A stretch of DNA of 64,000 nucleotides from Chrysomallon squamiferum. Its lineage: Eukaryota; Mollusca; Gastropoda; Neomphalida; Peltospiridae. Shown one piece after another: positions 38,747-52,315 of the stretch; position 1 is the stretch's first letter; each line of letters begins with the position of its first letter. The DNA is taken from positions 4,778,605 through 4,842,604 of the forward strand of contig CM022673.1 in assembly GCA_012295275.1 (NCBI GenBank). Reading direction: 5' to 3'. Under the pieces are notes generated by a model. It saw only the letters and a program-made list of their open reading frames with translations, searched no databases and was not told the DNA's origin. Both the position numbers and the translations under genes were made by a program.

Positions 38747-39035
38747 ATATATATATATATATATATACATACATCATATGTACACCACACACACATACAC
38801 ATACATGCATACATACACACAAGTATACATGCACATATATATATATACACACACACACACATAAATATATATATTAACACACACTTATGTATGTACATAC
38901 ATATATATGTATATATGAAAATTATAAACCCCCACATACACACACTAACATCCATATACAAACATATATACATATATGCATATATACACACTTACATACA
39001 CCCATGCATACAACCACAGAAACACACACTTGCAT
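38747..39035 (+). repeat. AT/CA/CATA compound microsatellite
   Basis: Alternating AT, CA and CATA runs end about 10 bases from the donor of the unassigned 39046-39180 exon. Tyr/Ile/Cys-rich frames here are artefacts. Confidence 0.9.
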
Positions 39036-39045
39036 ATACAGTTAC

Positions 39046-39180
39046 ATTCAAGTGATTCTCAAATCGATGGTACTTGATGCCAAGGGGAGGAATTTCATTC
39101 ACAGAAGAATCTTCAATAATGAACTGTGTGCACCATGCATCCTTGATTTGTTCCTTGGTTTTCTTGTTTAGTTTCTCTAA
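39046..39180 (-). CDS. Unassigned coding exon inside an MLH1 intron
   Basis: A 135-nt segment encodes 45 residues: LEKLNKKTKEQIKDAWCTQF, IIEDSSVNEIPPLGI, KYHRFENHLN. It has an excellent acceptor (about 45 bases of pyrimidine-rich sequence ending TTTTGCCTGCAG) and a GT donor (AAT|GTAACTG), with both ends in phase 0. The mixed hydrophobic, charged and aromatic composition looks like real protein and unlike the repeats around it. It lies on the MLH1 strand between the exons at 45299 and 26382, which join to each other in perfect phase without it. I do not recognise the family. It may be an exon of a nested gene, an alternative in-frame MLH1 cassette (135 is a multiple of three), or an old exon fragment. 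Inserting it would not keep the split His codon cleanly, so the cassette reading is less likely. Confidence 0.55.
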
Positions 39181-40054
39181 CTGCAGGCAAAAATGGGAAT
39201 TAAATCGAATGAAATAACAACAGAAAAAAAGTCTTACAAGGTTTCATTATTATACTCTTTTTTGTCTTCTTTTGATGACACTTTTCAAAAACATATTTGG
39301 CATTATTTGAAAGTTTTATGATTCACTGAAATTATTATTTTATATATTTTTTTTATCATTTTACTGCTGTTAATAAAGTAATTTATTTCCAGAAATATTT
39401 TCAGTAATTGCCACTGTAAAGTATAACGGTGAAAAAAATATTAGTCTGAAAAACATATCAAAATGGTGAGGAGTTGCAGATACCTGAATACAGAAGTACT
39501 GGAGTACTGAAATGAGATCAATATTCATTAGCAAAATAGGTTATTTTCCCAATCTAGCCAGTGATCGTCAGTTGGCAGACAGTTTATGTGTATGTTTTTA
39601 TCATATTAAATAAACTCTGGGAATTGTTAGTCCACAGAGCAGCAGTATTAATGGTATCATTTGAATGAGCTGAGATGATTCTGAGAATTTTTTTATTGAT
39701 GTCAACACACACACACACATAAATCCAGATGACAAAAACAATTCTATCTTTTCATCATCAGAAATGTTTACTATCAATATTAATGAAATAAATATATATT
39801 TTTTTAATTAAAAACTGACAGCATTGTTTTTATTACAACATTTTTATACAAATAAAAACAATAAGATTTATAAATCGTAAGTGAAATTTTTTTGCGAAAT
39901 TTCAGCATGTGCACTATCTGTATCTCTGCAAAATTTCAAATCAGTTGTGAGCATTGTGAAACACATTTTGAAAAATTTCAAATATTATCTGCTGCATTGA
40001 CATCCGGATGGGTTCTTTTTTTAATCAGCTTAATCACTGGTCTTTTGGTGATAG

Positions 40055-40094
<40 letters not shown>

Positions 40095-43000
40095 AAACCT
40101 CATGTTAAGAAATCCACAGATGTCAAATCTGGAGAATAGGAAGGGAAAGGTCAAAATATGAAAACTATATAAAAAAAAAAAATTATAAAAATTAAGTAAT
40201 GGAAAAAAAAAAAAAAAAAAAAAAAAAAAATTAGAAATTAATATATTTTCAACACATGTTAAAGAAGATAAACATAAATAACAATTGAGTTTTTTTTTTT
40301 TTTTTTTTTAAATGTCCAATTTCACTGAAATAGACACTTATTTCTGCGACATGTTGAGTTTTTCATAGAAACAAAAGCAAAGATAATTTTTTTTTTTTTT
40401 TTTTTTTTTTAATACATGGCATAGAAACTAAATGTTCCAGAAAAGCAAACACATTTCTAAATTAAACCTTGACAGCACATCACATCTTGCTAATAATGAA
40501 AGACAAATACTTGGCAAATCCCTGGATTAACAGTATCAACAGCTACTGTACTTTGCGACTGGAAATGCAAACAGAACACAAATACAAGTTATTTCCTAGT
40601 GGGAAATCCTTGATAAAGATAAAAAAAAATATAAAATGTGCTTAATCTAAGTGGTGAATTGTAACCATAACAGTTTTCTTTTAAAAGACACAAACATTCT
40701 AAATGTTAATGTTAAGTAAAACTGACTAACTGAAAAAAAGTATTAGCAAACATGCCATAATTTCTGCATATCTGTCAACTTTGTTTTAAATTTAAGTAAT
40801 GCACGAGTACACAAAAATGAAAGAAAACGGCAGCCTCCATAACCTCTCTGGATATGTTAATATGATATTTTATTCACTAAACAAAATGAAACAATAACTT
40901 CAAAACCAAAAACAAAATGTGTGTGAAAAATGAGAGATAACCATTAAAGTTTTCTTTTAAAATGTAATGAGCATTTTAAATGTTAATGGAAGAATTAGGA
41001 CTACATGAATAAATTACTAGTTAAATAATCACAGTCAAAATAAAATAATGTAACTTTCTAATTTCCCTTTTAGGAACAATTATAATGAAAGTAAAATAGA
41101 TTCAGTGAATAAATGATAATCAAAATAACCATTATTTCTTTCTGCCTATCAAGTCTGTTTATATGTCTATGTAAAAGTCTTGATATGAGCATAAACAAAT
41201 TTGAAAAATAATAAAAAAGTAAAGGCAGTTCCCAATACTTCTTTATGGATTTGTTATTTGATTTATAAGCTAAAATAAGACAACATGGCTATGTACAGAA
41301 TTCAGTTTGTTAAGAATGGCTCCTTGCAGTATCATGATTGCAGCTCTCTGAAATTAATGAAATAATAATAGATGACTTTATTTTGTTCTTCTAAAGCCAT
41401 GAATATCTTAAAAGTTATGAAACAGAAAACAATCTAGACTGAAATGAATATACTTTTAGTAACACTACCATTGTTTCTGTAAATCTGTCTGGTCTGTTTA
41501 AATGAAAGAAGTAAGATTACGAAGGTAAAATGTCAGCTTCTGTGTTTTGATTGTGAATTTGTTATTATACTGACATATTCTGTTTCTTAACTAAATGGTC
41601 CAGCATGCATAGATAATTTGTTCTGTATTAAGAAACATAATCTGTAAAAAACCAGTTCTGAAAACAAATCATCATAACAGATAGAAAAAACACATATTGA
41701 CAATAACACACACACACACGCACAGTTGCCATGTACACATACATACACATGCAAAATGTCATTATCATCATTGCCTTTCAGTGCAGAAAAATACAGAATA
41801 CTTTCTCTAAAAGGAGAAATGGTTAATCCAGTCAGTAAATGGTATAGAAAAGGATAAAAGAAATTTGCCTTATATGACAATAACAACAATAAACAAGAAA
41901 AAAAAAAAAAGGAAAAAGAAATCATTTCTTTCATATTTAAACACTCAATTATAAAACAGAAATATTGTCATAATAAAAAACTGGAGCTCATCTGTGATTC
42001 CTCAGATCTGTGTTCCTTAAGAAAATAATAGTTTATTAGAGGAGAGACAACTGTCATTCATTCTGTCTGTCTGTATTCTGTTTTGCATGTGTCACAATCA
42101 CTATTATAACAATAACAATCATATTATCATTAATGAGACTGAATGTATCAAATACTTCTGTTTAAAAATTTCTTATTCTAGCTATTTTCTTTTTTTTTTT
42201 TTATTTTTTTTTTTATTTCATTTTACCTTTTTTCTTTGGTCTGTTGATGAACTATTTAATATGGACAATGCCATGTTGTATTAATTTAGCCAGTAAAGAA
42301 TCTTGCTCGTTTCTTGCACATACAATAAGCACATAACATTCATCAGAGCAATCCTTTGATGTCCAGTGTAACAAAATTAGCCTTTAATGGAGTGTTTAAA
42401 GCGATTAGCATGCAGCAAGTGGACTGTGATGCTGTGGAAATATGTTGTTTGCAAAGAAACAGCTTGTTTAAGAACTGAACACTAAAAAGAATAACAAAAA
42501 CAAACAAAAACAACTAAGATTATTCCCTTCTAACTATCTGTATAAACAAACATATATAAGTGTGTGTGTGTGTGTAACTGTTTATTATAGGAGTAATTGT
42601 AACAGTAGTAGCAGTAGTAGTGTAATGGTAGTATCTATAACAGTAGTAGTATTGTGGTAATAGAAGTAGCTGCAGTAGCTGTGCTACTTGTAATAGTTGT
42701 GGTATAGTGGTAATGCTTGTAGGTATGGTAGCAGAAGTAGTAATGTAGTAATAAAAGTAGCATTAGGTAGAACAACAGAAGTATGTAAAAGTAGAAGGTT
42801 GTATATAGTGATGGTAGTTCTGGTAGTTCTGGTAGTAGTAGTTATTGTAGTAACAGAAGCAGCAGATATAAAACAGCGATTGTTATTACCATGTTTACAG
42901 GTTGGCATACTGATTAAATTCAATAACAGTTTCAAACAGAGAGCAGAAACCAATTTCCTTTATATACAAATTACTTAATCAGTGATAAGAATTTGATACC

Positions 43001-43619
43001 TATTCTGGAGAAAGAGATTAAAAAAAAAGAAGAAATTGAAACAAATCTGACTGTTATTGCAGTCATTTTCATGTCAGAAAAAAAATAAAAAATAAAAAAT
43101 AAAAAACTAGAAAAAGAAAGAAAATAAATGGCTTTTGCATTAATTTTCTGCCATGACACGTCATGCTTCATTAGGCCACACTGGATATTACTCGGGTTTT
43201 GGAAAACACTGACACAGTCTAAATGTCTTTCTGTTATTGTAACAGAACCACATACAAAAGGTACAACGAAGCAAAAATGATTAATTAATAAAAAGGAAAA
43301 TGCTTTCACCTTTTACTAAATTTGCCTGCTAAAATAAAAATGTCCATGGGTTTGAGCAATTGATTTGTGGTTACTTTATGAAATATTAAATTATATTAAA
43401 AAATTTATGACTTTTTCTCTTGAAGGAAGTTTGATAATTTCCTTTTTTTCTACCAGCAGCTGGCACTTCAAGTTTAGTGTAATATAGAGGCAGAAAAAAC
43501 AAAAAAGAAAAGGTTTGAAATATATTAAGAAGAAGAAAAAGATTTAAGTGTATTTACACACACATGGTTAAATAGGTAGGTAGACAAGTGGATGGGTAGG
43601 AATATTGGTGATACACTTA

Positions 43620-43651
43620 TGTACATTTGTGTGTATGTATGTATGTATATA

Positions 43652-43686
<35 letters not shown>

Positions 43687-43850
43687 ATGTATGTTCTATT
43701 ATATATGTGTATAGTTTAGATTTTGAATATTCTCTGTCTTATGTGCATCTGAATAGACTCTGCACATATATGTATGTATGTATGTATCTATTATATATGT
43801 ATGTATGTATGTAAGTATGCATATAAGTAGGTAGGGTAGATAAATAAGCA
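43620..43850 (+). repeat. (GT)n and (GTAT)n microsatellites
   Basis: A GT run (about 43654-43685) sits between GTAT repeats at 43632-43650 and 43770-43813, ending in GTAG/GATA words. Confidence 0.93.
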
Positions 43851-45298
43851 GATATATCTGATTTTACAGTAATCATTATAAACCATCGCAATCACAATTT
43901 TTTTTTAAATTTTAAATTTTTTTTTTTTTTTAAATTAGCTCCATCACCATATCTGAATTGCACAGACTTTTTATTTATTTTATTTATTTTTTTAGCACTA
44001 TATTTATTTTACCTGTAGGAATAACATCAGACTAACCTAAAAGCATGACATTAAACTTTACAACCACTGGGCTATGTGACAGTGTTAGTGTTTCATTCAG
44101 AATCAGTTTTATTCCACGCTTACCACTTAATGCCACATTTTATCTGTATCGTTGGTAGGCGGACAGCAGCATTGACTTGTTTTTAATGACAAATTTATTT
44201 CAAAGTGATGTGTACTGAAACTAAAACAATCTGAGTACAATATAACATTTATGTACACATTCTGCACTGTTGTTATTGTAGGTAAAATTATTTGTAAAAT
44301 TCTTCTCAGCTGATTATATTCTTCATGGGACTGAATTGCAGAGGGCATTTGCTTTAGTCGTGATGGAGTTGTGGATCTATCTTTTTCAAGATGTACAGTG
44401 ACCTAATTCCCATTCCAAACTGAGTCTCCTAAATAAAATACACAAGAACTACCACAGCAAGTGCTGTGTTGATTAACACATATCCACTCAAAGAATCATT
44501 TTAGTTGGGTTTTTTTTTTTCTCTCTTGTGAAATGTCTAGTAATGAACAGGAAGCTGAGATAGCTCATTTTAGATATTATCCTGAATGAAAATTTTACGA
44601 GGAAGATGAATCATTAAAAATTTAAAACATATTTACTTTTTGTGGCTTTTGTACCAATGGTTAAAGTGAGTGCACCCAGTGGAGGGCATTGGCAGAAAAT
44701 GAGCTAAGGGAGTTAAAAAGTTCTCCAAGTGAAGAACTTATTGTTGTTGGTTTTTATTTCATAAACCCAAAATTATGTTTAAACATTAAGCAAGTCTTAA
44801 AATCCCATAATTTCTATGGCTTTACATTATAAAATGATAAGCTTATGTACTATAACAAATAGAAATTCATGTCATAAAAAAACTATATATAATGGTTGGA
44901 ACAGGATAATGTGCTTATTCAAATATGTATACAAGAACTGTCAAGCACAGGATATGTTTTGAACAGACAAAATTGACTTACAGATTTACTCACATTTTTT
45001 CAAGCAGCAGCAATGGATATTGTGAATTTACTTTTTCAGAGGTAGGATATTATATAGAATAGTATTTAGTAAAACAGCTGTGGTTGGAACAGAATTAAAT
45101 CTAATATTTTCAAAGGTACACACACACACACACACACACATCCATGGAATAACAGATAGATTTATGGAATTACTTACTTTCAATCATTTCAACATCATAT
45201 ACTTAACAACATTTACACAAAAACAATCTTTTTCTTAGTTCAGAATAACACAATAACACAAGCATCTTCTAATACAAAAAACCCCAGCAAATACTCAC

Positions 45299-45411
45299 GA
45301 TTTATGAAGAGAAGAAACACACTCTTTTTCATTGAATAGTTGGCATTAGAAACAAAACCATGAACTTTAAAAGAGAGTTTGCTGTCTTCATGTGTCACTT
45401 CCAGGAGTTCT
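45299..45411 (-). CDS. MLH1: MLH1 exon (human exon 9 equivalent), transducer domain
   Basis: The 113-nt exon encodes [19 protein letters not shown] followed by [18 protein letters not shown]. It matches the MLH1 transducer strand with the family-typical NGYISNANYS/KKxxFLLFIN pattern. The acceptor is TTATTTCAG and the donor is AATC|GTGAGT, close to the consensus. It enters with one base finishing Arg and leaves with one base (C) that joins AT in the next exon to make His. This reproduces the human FIN-HRLVES junction. The 18.8 kb intron that follows carries two unassigned exon-like segments. Confidence 0.96.
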
Positions 45412-47084
45412 CTGAAATAAAGTGGAAAAAAAAAAAAAAAAAAAAGGAAATATATTTTTTTTAATTCCTCAACTGACAGTTTTATGTAAAGATAGATTTT
45501 GAAAGGTTTCATGTATTTCACAACACAGTGATTAATAACAAACTTCATGTCCTTTTTTTGCAATTCAAATCAGTAAATAAATGAAGGAATTTGTCAGCAT
45601 TTTTTGAAACATTTTATTAATCTCTTTAATACCTTTAGAGTTCTCCTGTACCTATAGTGATTGATTCTGAACTCGTAATATTCTGAATTTTAATATAATC
45701 TCCTGTGTTATCAAAAAGTCAAGTACAATGTCTGGGTGTCTCTGCTTTTACAATGGTTCAAGATGTTTCTGTTAGATGGCTATAACCACATTCGTAGTGA
45801 GCATGTTAATGATTATTAGAAAGAATATAGCTTTTTAATACACCCTCCCTTAATCAGGAAAGGATTATGAAAAAAAATACAACTTTTTAACATATCTTCC
45901 CATGGTTAATTTCAACATATCTTCCCATAGTCTACATAGAATTACTATTATTATTATTATTATTACTATTATTATTTTGCCCAAACAGTTGTTATAGATT
46001 ACAATGATCTGCAATGCCAAGGATCTGAACTCTCTAACATACAAATCAAGCTGCATATCACAAATGAAAATAAACTAATATATCTGTAACAAACAAAAAC
46101 ATTACTAAGAATATAAATAAATGAAAAATTAACTAATATATCTATGACAAAGAAAAACATTAATAAGAATATAAATATATGAAAAATTAAAAGTGTTTAG
46201 AACTTTTTAAAGAAAATGAATTTAAAACAGTCAAAATCAGTTAATAACATTCCTGGTAGATAATTCTTTATATAAGTTTTACACTACATTCTTTGTATCA
46301 GAAGCAAAAACTGTTAATAATAATAAAAAATATATATATAATAATAATAATAATAAAATGTCCATATTATAATTATCAAAAACATTATTTTGTAGGTGAC
46401 CCAGTTTTGATTTTTGATTTATTTTCTTAAATTTTCTTCTTATTATTATTTTATTACTAAATATTCTCTTTTGCTTTTTCTTTTTTCTTTTTCAGATGAT
46501 GCAGTCAATAATTTAAACTAATTTTTTTTAAATTACTTTTCCATTTTGTTACTGTTGCCAAGAAATAATATATTAAAATTATATTAAAAAGGAGTAGGAA
46601 AAAAATAATAAAAATAAAATAAAAAATAAAGATTGAAAAGGTAGTAAAATAAAAACAAAATCAGATTACAAAATAATAATGAAAAGTTGAAGAAACGACT
46701 CCAGATTTTTATGTTATGGATTGTGATTTATAACAGCAGTTCTGTGAATACAACACCAGTTCCTTTTTTCCTTTTTATTTTTATGTTTTCTTTTTGTCCA
46801 AGAACAAGGACAATGACACTGTCATAGTGAAATCTAAATTGCTGTTTAAATACAGAAAAAAAAAAAAAAAAAAAAAAAAAATAGAACACATGTCATGCTG
46901 CCAGGAAGGTCACCTTTTTTGCAAACACATTATTTCTTTAAAAGAAGACAAAGAAAAAGAGAAATATGAAAAGAGAAAATCCAGTTCTAGGGTATCAGTG
47001 TTATTAAGTGTTTTTTTTTTTAAATTTCAGTATGCTTTTTAATACATACATGTATGAAAAAAACAACCAATGAGTGTGTGTGTA

Positions 47085-47093
47085 TGTGTGTGA

Positions 47094-47148
<55 letters not shown>
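47085..47148 (+). repeat. (GT)n microsatellite
   Basis: A GT run of about 60 bases with one early interruption. Confidence 0.96.
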
Positions 47149-47156
<8 letters not shown>

Positions 47157-49085
47157 TTTCTTGAAAAAGAAATGATTATAAGAAATGAATCCTGTCAGCA
47201 GAGAGGCAGGCTACTTCAGTTGATTAGCTGTAAAACTACATTAAAAAAAACAGTTCATGAACAGTGGTTGGAACTGGAAATAGTGATTAGTTCTGAATAA
47301 TTATATTACACATTCATCATTAAGATGAAAGCGTCCTTTAACATGTCTCTCTCATTCTGTCCACCAAACATTAACCAATTCCATTTACATTTCATTACTT
47401 CACCATCTTGCTGTGGCTGAAGTGTTAAAAATTATTTGGCTAAAATTAACAGACAAATTTTACATTAGCCACATTAATTCTGTCTTTCAGCCTTTCCGTC
47501 TCTTACAAATAAATACAAAATATACACAGATTCTATTTCAATTTGTATTTGGTCTGGTAGGGAAGAGCTGGTTTCCACAAGATATAACATTTTCCAGACC
47601 AAATTATACAAAATTACTTTGGTCTCTCTTTTCAGTGTATTTCTGTTTCTTTCCCCCATGCCTTTAATCTCAAATATATATAAATTCATTTTACACTAAT
47701 ACTGATGTCTTGGGTGAGTGTTGGAGAGTTATTTTATGACTGTTAAAAGTGCTGATGTCAAGGATGTTATTTTCTACACAATAATGCTTCTCATTTTATC
47801 TTTAATTTCTTTGTACTTCTCTATTTCCTTCGTCTGTCACTCTATCCTTCCTTGTCTCTAACCCAGTCTCTCTTTCTCTCTTTCCTATTCCATTCATTTG
47901 CAATCAATATCCAACACTGTTGGAAACATGGAGCCATAAAATAAGCCTCATCAGCTACAAGTATCAAGACTACAATTTATTTTTCTCTCTTCCTTCCTCT
48001 TTCACTCTGACATTTCCTTCCTTCCTTCCTCCTATCACTCCTCCACATCCTTCCTGTGAAATAAGCATAAATTCTGATCACATCCAAATTCAACATCTGT
48101 TACTGTTTTAACATGGCCACAAAATTAACTGGTAACAGTTACTTTGATGATGCCTTCTGGACTGGTTATATATACTGTATATCTGTCTCCTCCACAGACT
48201 CTATAGAACTAAACGTACTGTCAATTCCTATTGGAAATACTGAACCTTAAAGCTAATCCACAGTGGCCACAATGGTGTCATTTTCAACACAAATTACAAT
48301 CAAATTCACTGAACTCACTGTCTGGATTTCTCACTTTTATTTGCTGTCTATCTTTTTCTTGCTGATCACCCTCTGGCACAGTCCAAATGTGTTATTATGG
48401 CTTACTATTAAATTAGCTAACAGTGACCAGTTCTGTTTTCAGGACAAATAACCAACACACAGATTGTGCTTCCTCTCTGTCTTTCAAATATGTTGTTTTA
48501 ACTGGATGTTTTCTTAACAGGAACTCCTTTGTTTTGGTTTCCCTCTCTCATTTTTCTTTCCATATCTCCCCATACCTTCTTTTATTTTTTTTTCTCTTTA
48601 TGTTTCTTTTCTTTTCAATCCCTTCCTCTTCATCTTTCTCTCTTTCTGTCTCTTTCTCTCTCATGCACAGGTTCTGAACTTTGCCTCCTGTTATTTTTTT
48701 TTATCTCCATTTTCCTACTCTTTCTTTTTTTACATTTTCCTTCCGTTATTTTTAATTTCTGACAAAAAAAAAAAAAAGAAAAAAAAAAAGGCTCATAATG
48801 GGCTGGCTGGCAAAAGTACATAATCATTAATTACAGCATTTCAGAGACCTTGGCTTCTGGCCCAGAGTGTCTTGAACCTATGTGTGGGTGTCAATCTCTG
48901 CAGTATTTGTCACTAAAATTAACAGTTTCAGCATTTAATGATGGTGGCAAAAATCAGAGGATATCGTTCTGTTGATTATTACAGAAAGGCTATGACCACC
49001 TGACCATTATTCAAAGATTTTTGAAAGCAAATGTTATTTTAGAACACAGCAATTTTGTGAATATGTTTTAACTTAAATATTACAG

Positions 49086-49088
49086 TGT

Positions 49089-49139
<51 letters not shown>
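49086..49139 (+). repeat. (GT)n microsatellite
   Basis: An uninterrupted GT run of about 50 bases, in the intron that holds the receptor gene. Confidence 0.97.
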
Positions 49140-49142
<3 letters not shown>

Positions 49143-49284
49143 TAGCCAATTTTGAATAGAGGGTTTGTTGGTTGGTCTTGATAAAGCAAGAATTATATAT
49201 TTAAAGAAATAGCATTATATATAAAAGTTGTTTATATAGTTTTTGTTTATCTGTTAATACTGATTCCCACTGCAGCCTGGGTTT

Positions 49285-49375
49285 CATGAATAATTTATTA
49301 AAGGCTTCACTATGTTCATTTCCATGAGTAGGTGCTTATAAAATAAACTTTTCTGCTAAATGGTAAGAGTAACTC
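49285..49375 (+). repeat. Dispersed single copy of the 33.5 kb repeat unit
   Basis: TTTCATGAATAATTTATTAA, then TTCATTTCCATGAGTAGGTG and CTTATAAAATAAACTTTTCT follow the same word order as the 33490-33865 units. It lies in the intron that holds the receptor gene. Confidence 0.5.
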
Positions 49376-52244
49376 ATGATGTGTTATTTCATTTACATTA
49401 TCATTATAACAGCCATGTACAAGAATATTAACTTATAATAAAGGTCAATATATTAAAATATAATGTAGTGTTATTAAGCCTATAACCTATATTTAGCATA
49501 GCTCTTCACATCCTTGAGTGGCTTTGATCACACATTTTTTTAATGAAACAAAACATTCATTCATTCATTAACAATAACAAGCTGTATATACTGCTTTTAA
49601 CTGCACAAAGATCCTTGCAGAGCATGTACTTTAACCAACATGAAGAATAACTGACAGAATACATTAAAGAACTCACCAGTGTTACAGATTTTTTTTTTTT
49701 TTCCATCTTAATTTGGTGGAATTACAAGAAGATTATTTGATTAAAGATGTGACAGATTTTCTAAAGCTCCAGAAAAACAAAATGTCAGTGTGACGTTAAT
49801 AATCAAAGGTTAGTCAGAGTCATCCACACCATTTATTTATAATCAAGTTTAAAATTACAGGAGATCACAGCGATTTTATGAGAAATCTGGAACATAAAAA
49901 CAGGTCAATTAAAATGTCCATGTGCAATGTTTATGGGAGGAATGTCCTCTAAAATGACCATTATAATGACCAGTGACCTTGTGAGAAGCTTTAGTCACAG
50001 AATTATTAGAATCTTTGGTTACTATATCAGATGTTCACCGGTCCAATAAAATTCTGGAAATCAGGTACTAAAAATAGTTCATTTTTTTTCTGTAAGAAGA
50101 TGATATCTCATTTTGATAGTGAAAGGTAATATATTTGCAATATGTTATATATATCTTATAAGAGAAAAATTACAATTATTTACAATAGGTATAAAGATCT
50201 TTGGGTTTTGTTTGTTGTTGTTTTGTTACTATTGTTTTATTAATAAATTCATGTTCACTTATGGCTCATACAAGCTTTTCATGGGTTCATGCCTTTGACT
50301 TTTATCTGATATATCTGTATTCAAGAAATCTAAACAGAATTACAGCTCTGTATTTATTACGCTATGTCATATTTGTGAAGTGAAAAGTACAGCATTAAGA
50401 TAATTGTTATTTATAGTAATTTCATCTGCATATGCATGGCATGGCTTTGTTTATGTCATCTCAGAAACATGAAACAGTAATTTATAATCTGTATCATCTG
50501 ATCAGAGGTAAATCCAGATAAACAAAACTGATTTGACAGCAGTTTGAGTCTTAATGGTAGAGTGCTCATTTGAAGCATGTTTTGGAACAGATAAATCATC
50601 TAGCCATAAACAAATAAATAAATAACTAATGATATCAGGCCAAAGTGTATCCTGTGTGGATGTCAGTTTGGGGTTCTTAAGAATATCTCTATGCCCTAAT
50701 GATAGTCTTTTCAATTTGCTTCTGTAATTATTAATGTCATGGATCTACGTAGTTCTTTGGCATATTTTTATCTACTGGAGATCCTTTTTCAGGCATGCTA
50801 GATCCACAATAGCCAAATGCTAAGGAGGATCCAAGCATTTCACTGAGTCTTTATTTATGAACTGGAGCTTCATTACAAACTTGCATTGATCTGCAACTGT
50901 TATGTATGTTCAAGGAATGTACAATCCTCTGAAAAAAGCATGTCAAAAATTATCCACTGCAAACAAGACAAATTCTTTAGGATTCTTTAAGCTATTTTCA
51001 TTCTTAGCTGCTACAGATCTGATGAATGTAGGATTAATTTAATTCTTTAACAAGTCTTGACCAACATTCAAGAACTAGTATATGAAATACTGTCATATAT
51101 ATTTTCTGTTCATGGGAAGGTTTACATAATAACTGTTAGGAGTCACCTGTAGTGTGATGTACATCACTTCATTTATTATTACAGAAGTATTTCTAAAATC
51201 TAATTGGTCTTAAAGTTAAAATATTTTCCAAACCTTTATTTATTTATATATAAAAAAATAAAAATCATTCATTTAATCTAGAATCTAACCTATAACATTA
51301 GTTTCACCATTCCCTCCTCTAAATTAAACAGTGAGAAAATAAAAGAAATAGTTTAACTTAATAAAAATGAAAAAAACTTTTAACATCTAGTGGTTAGATT
51401 TTAACAGCGTATTATTGGACCACTTAACATTAACTTTTCAGTTAAAATAATAAATAGCTTATACTTTAAGTAATAACTGCAGAAATGTTTCTGACTTATC
51501 TATCACATGTTATTTAAATAACTGCTTGAAATAAAATGATATATCTGTTTTAAAAGATTATTTGATCACTATAGTTTTACTACATATCTGAATCCTCTAC
51601 TGTCATCTTTTGATCAGTTTTCTTTTTCTTTTAACAAGCAGTAACAAATTACTTGAAATATTAAATTTTGCTTTCAAATTCTTTAGCTCAGCTTCAGGCA
51701 CTGTCAATAGATTTCTAATGCCGTTGCCACAAGCAAACTTCAATCTGCTAAAGCATTCATGACTCTTTTTTTTAAATGTTTTTTAAAAGGATGGTATAAT
51801 AAGGAAAAAAAAGAGTACCAATTAGTCCTAAGAAACAAGAGTCAAATTTATTTGTGCGTGTATGGGTGCAGCAAATGTTAAAGCCTAGCTGAGGAGGATA
51901 CAGTTGTTATTACTTGATCAAACAGTTCAAGGTTTATCCAAATCATAACACAAAATCATCCTGTTGATTAAGCCAGCACTAGTCTCTGTTTATTTAAAGC
52001 CGATCATTGTTTGAGTTAAAATACATTAAAATTTTCTAATATTTATAGAGAAAACAGACACATATTTATAGCTGCTAAATATAAATGTATGTGTGGGTAT
52101 GCATAGATGAGAATGAATTTTTTATTTTTTTTTGACACTGATAAAGAAAGCATCTGTTTGGATATGTGTGACATGTCAGTACATTTCATCCTTTCTTTGC
52201 TTCATTTCTCAGTATAAACTGTAATAAACGTAATTACATTCTAA

Positions 52245-52268
52245 CAGATTTTAATTTTTTTTTAAAGG
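52245..52268 (+). promoter_or_regulatory. Probable splice acceptor in the 5' UTR of the receptor gene
   Basis: A T-rich tract (TTTTAATTTTTTTTTAAAG) ends in AG about 48 bases before the receptor ATG. This suggests a 5' non-coding exon further upstream, between 45.4 and 52.2 kb, and a first exon I cannot locate. If it is only an intergenic T run, the transcript would instead start nearby without an intron. Confidence 0.4.
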
Positions 52269-52315
52269 TTGAATCATCATTAAGGGAGAAGTCTGCTGCA
52301 GATGATAAAAAGAAG

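Larger units (their letters stand above)
26476..45298 (-). other. MLH1 intron between the exon 9- and exon 10-type exons, 18.8 kb
   Basis: This is the longest intron in the window. It contains the unassigned exons (39046-39180, 33373-33473) and the elements at 34834-35386 and 32570-32755. Its tandem repeats are at 29179, 33490, 36643 and 37980. It also has the A-rich block 30420-31380 and T/A runs near 35407, 36399, 40058, 40204, 40289 and 40388. No other coding sequence is convincing. Confidence 0.85.

Noticed and set aside
39046-39180. Treating this exon as part of the main MLH1 protein
   Set aside because: The exons at 45299 and 26382 already join as FIN-H-RLVDSS exactly as in other MLH1 proteins. 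Insertion here would interrupt a highly conserved strand of the transducer domain.
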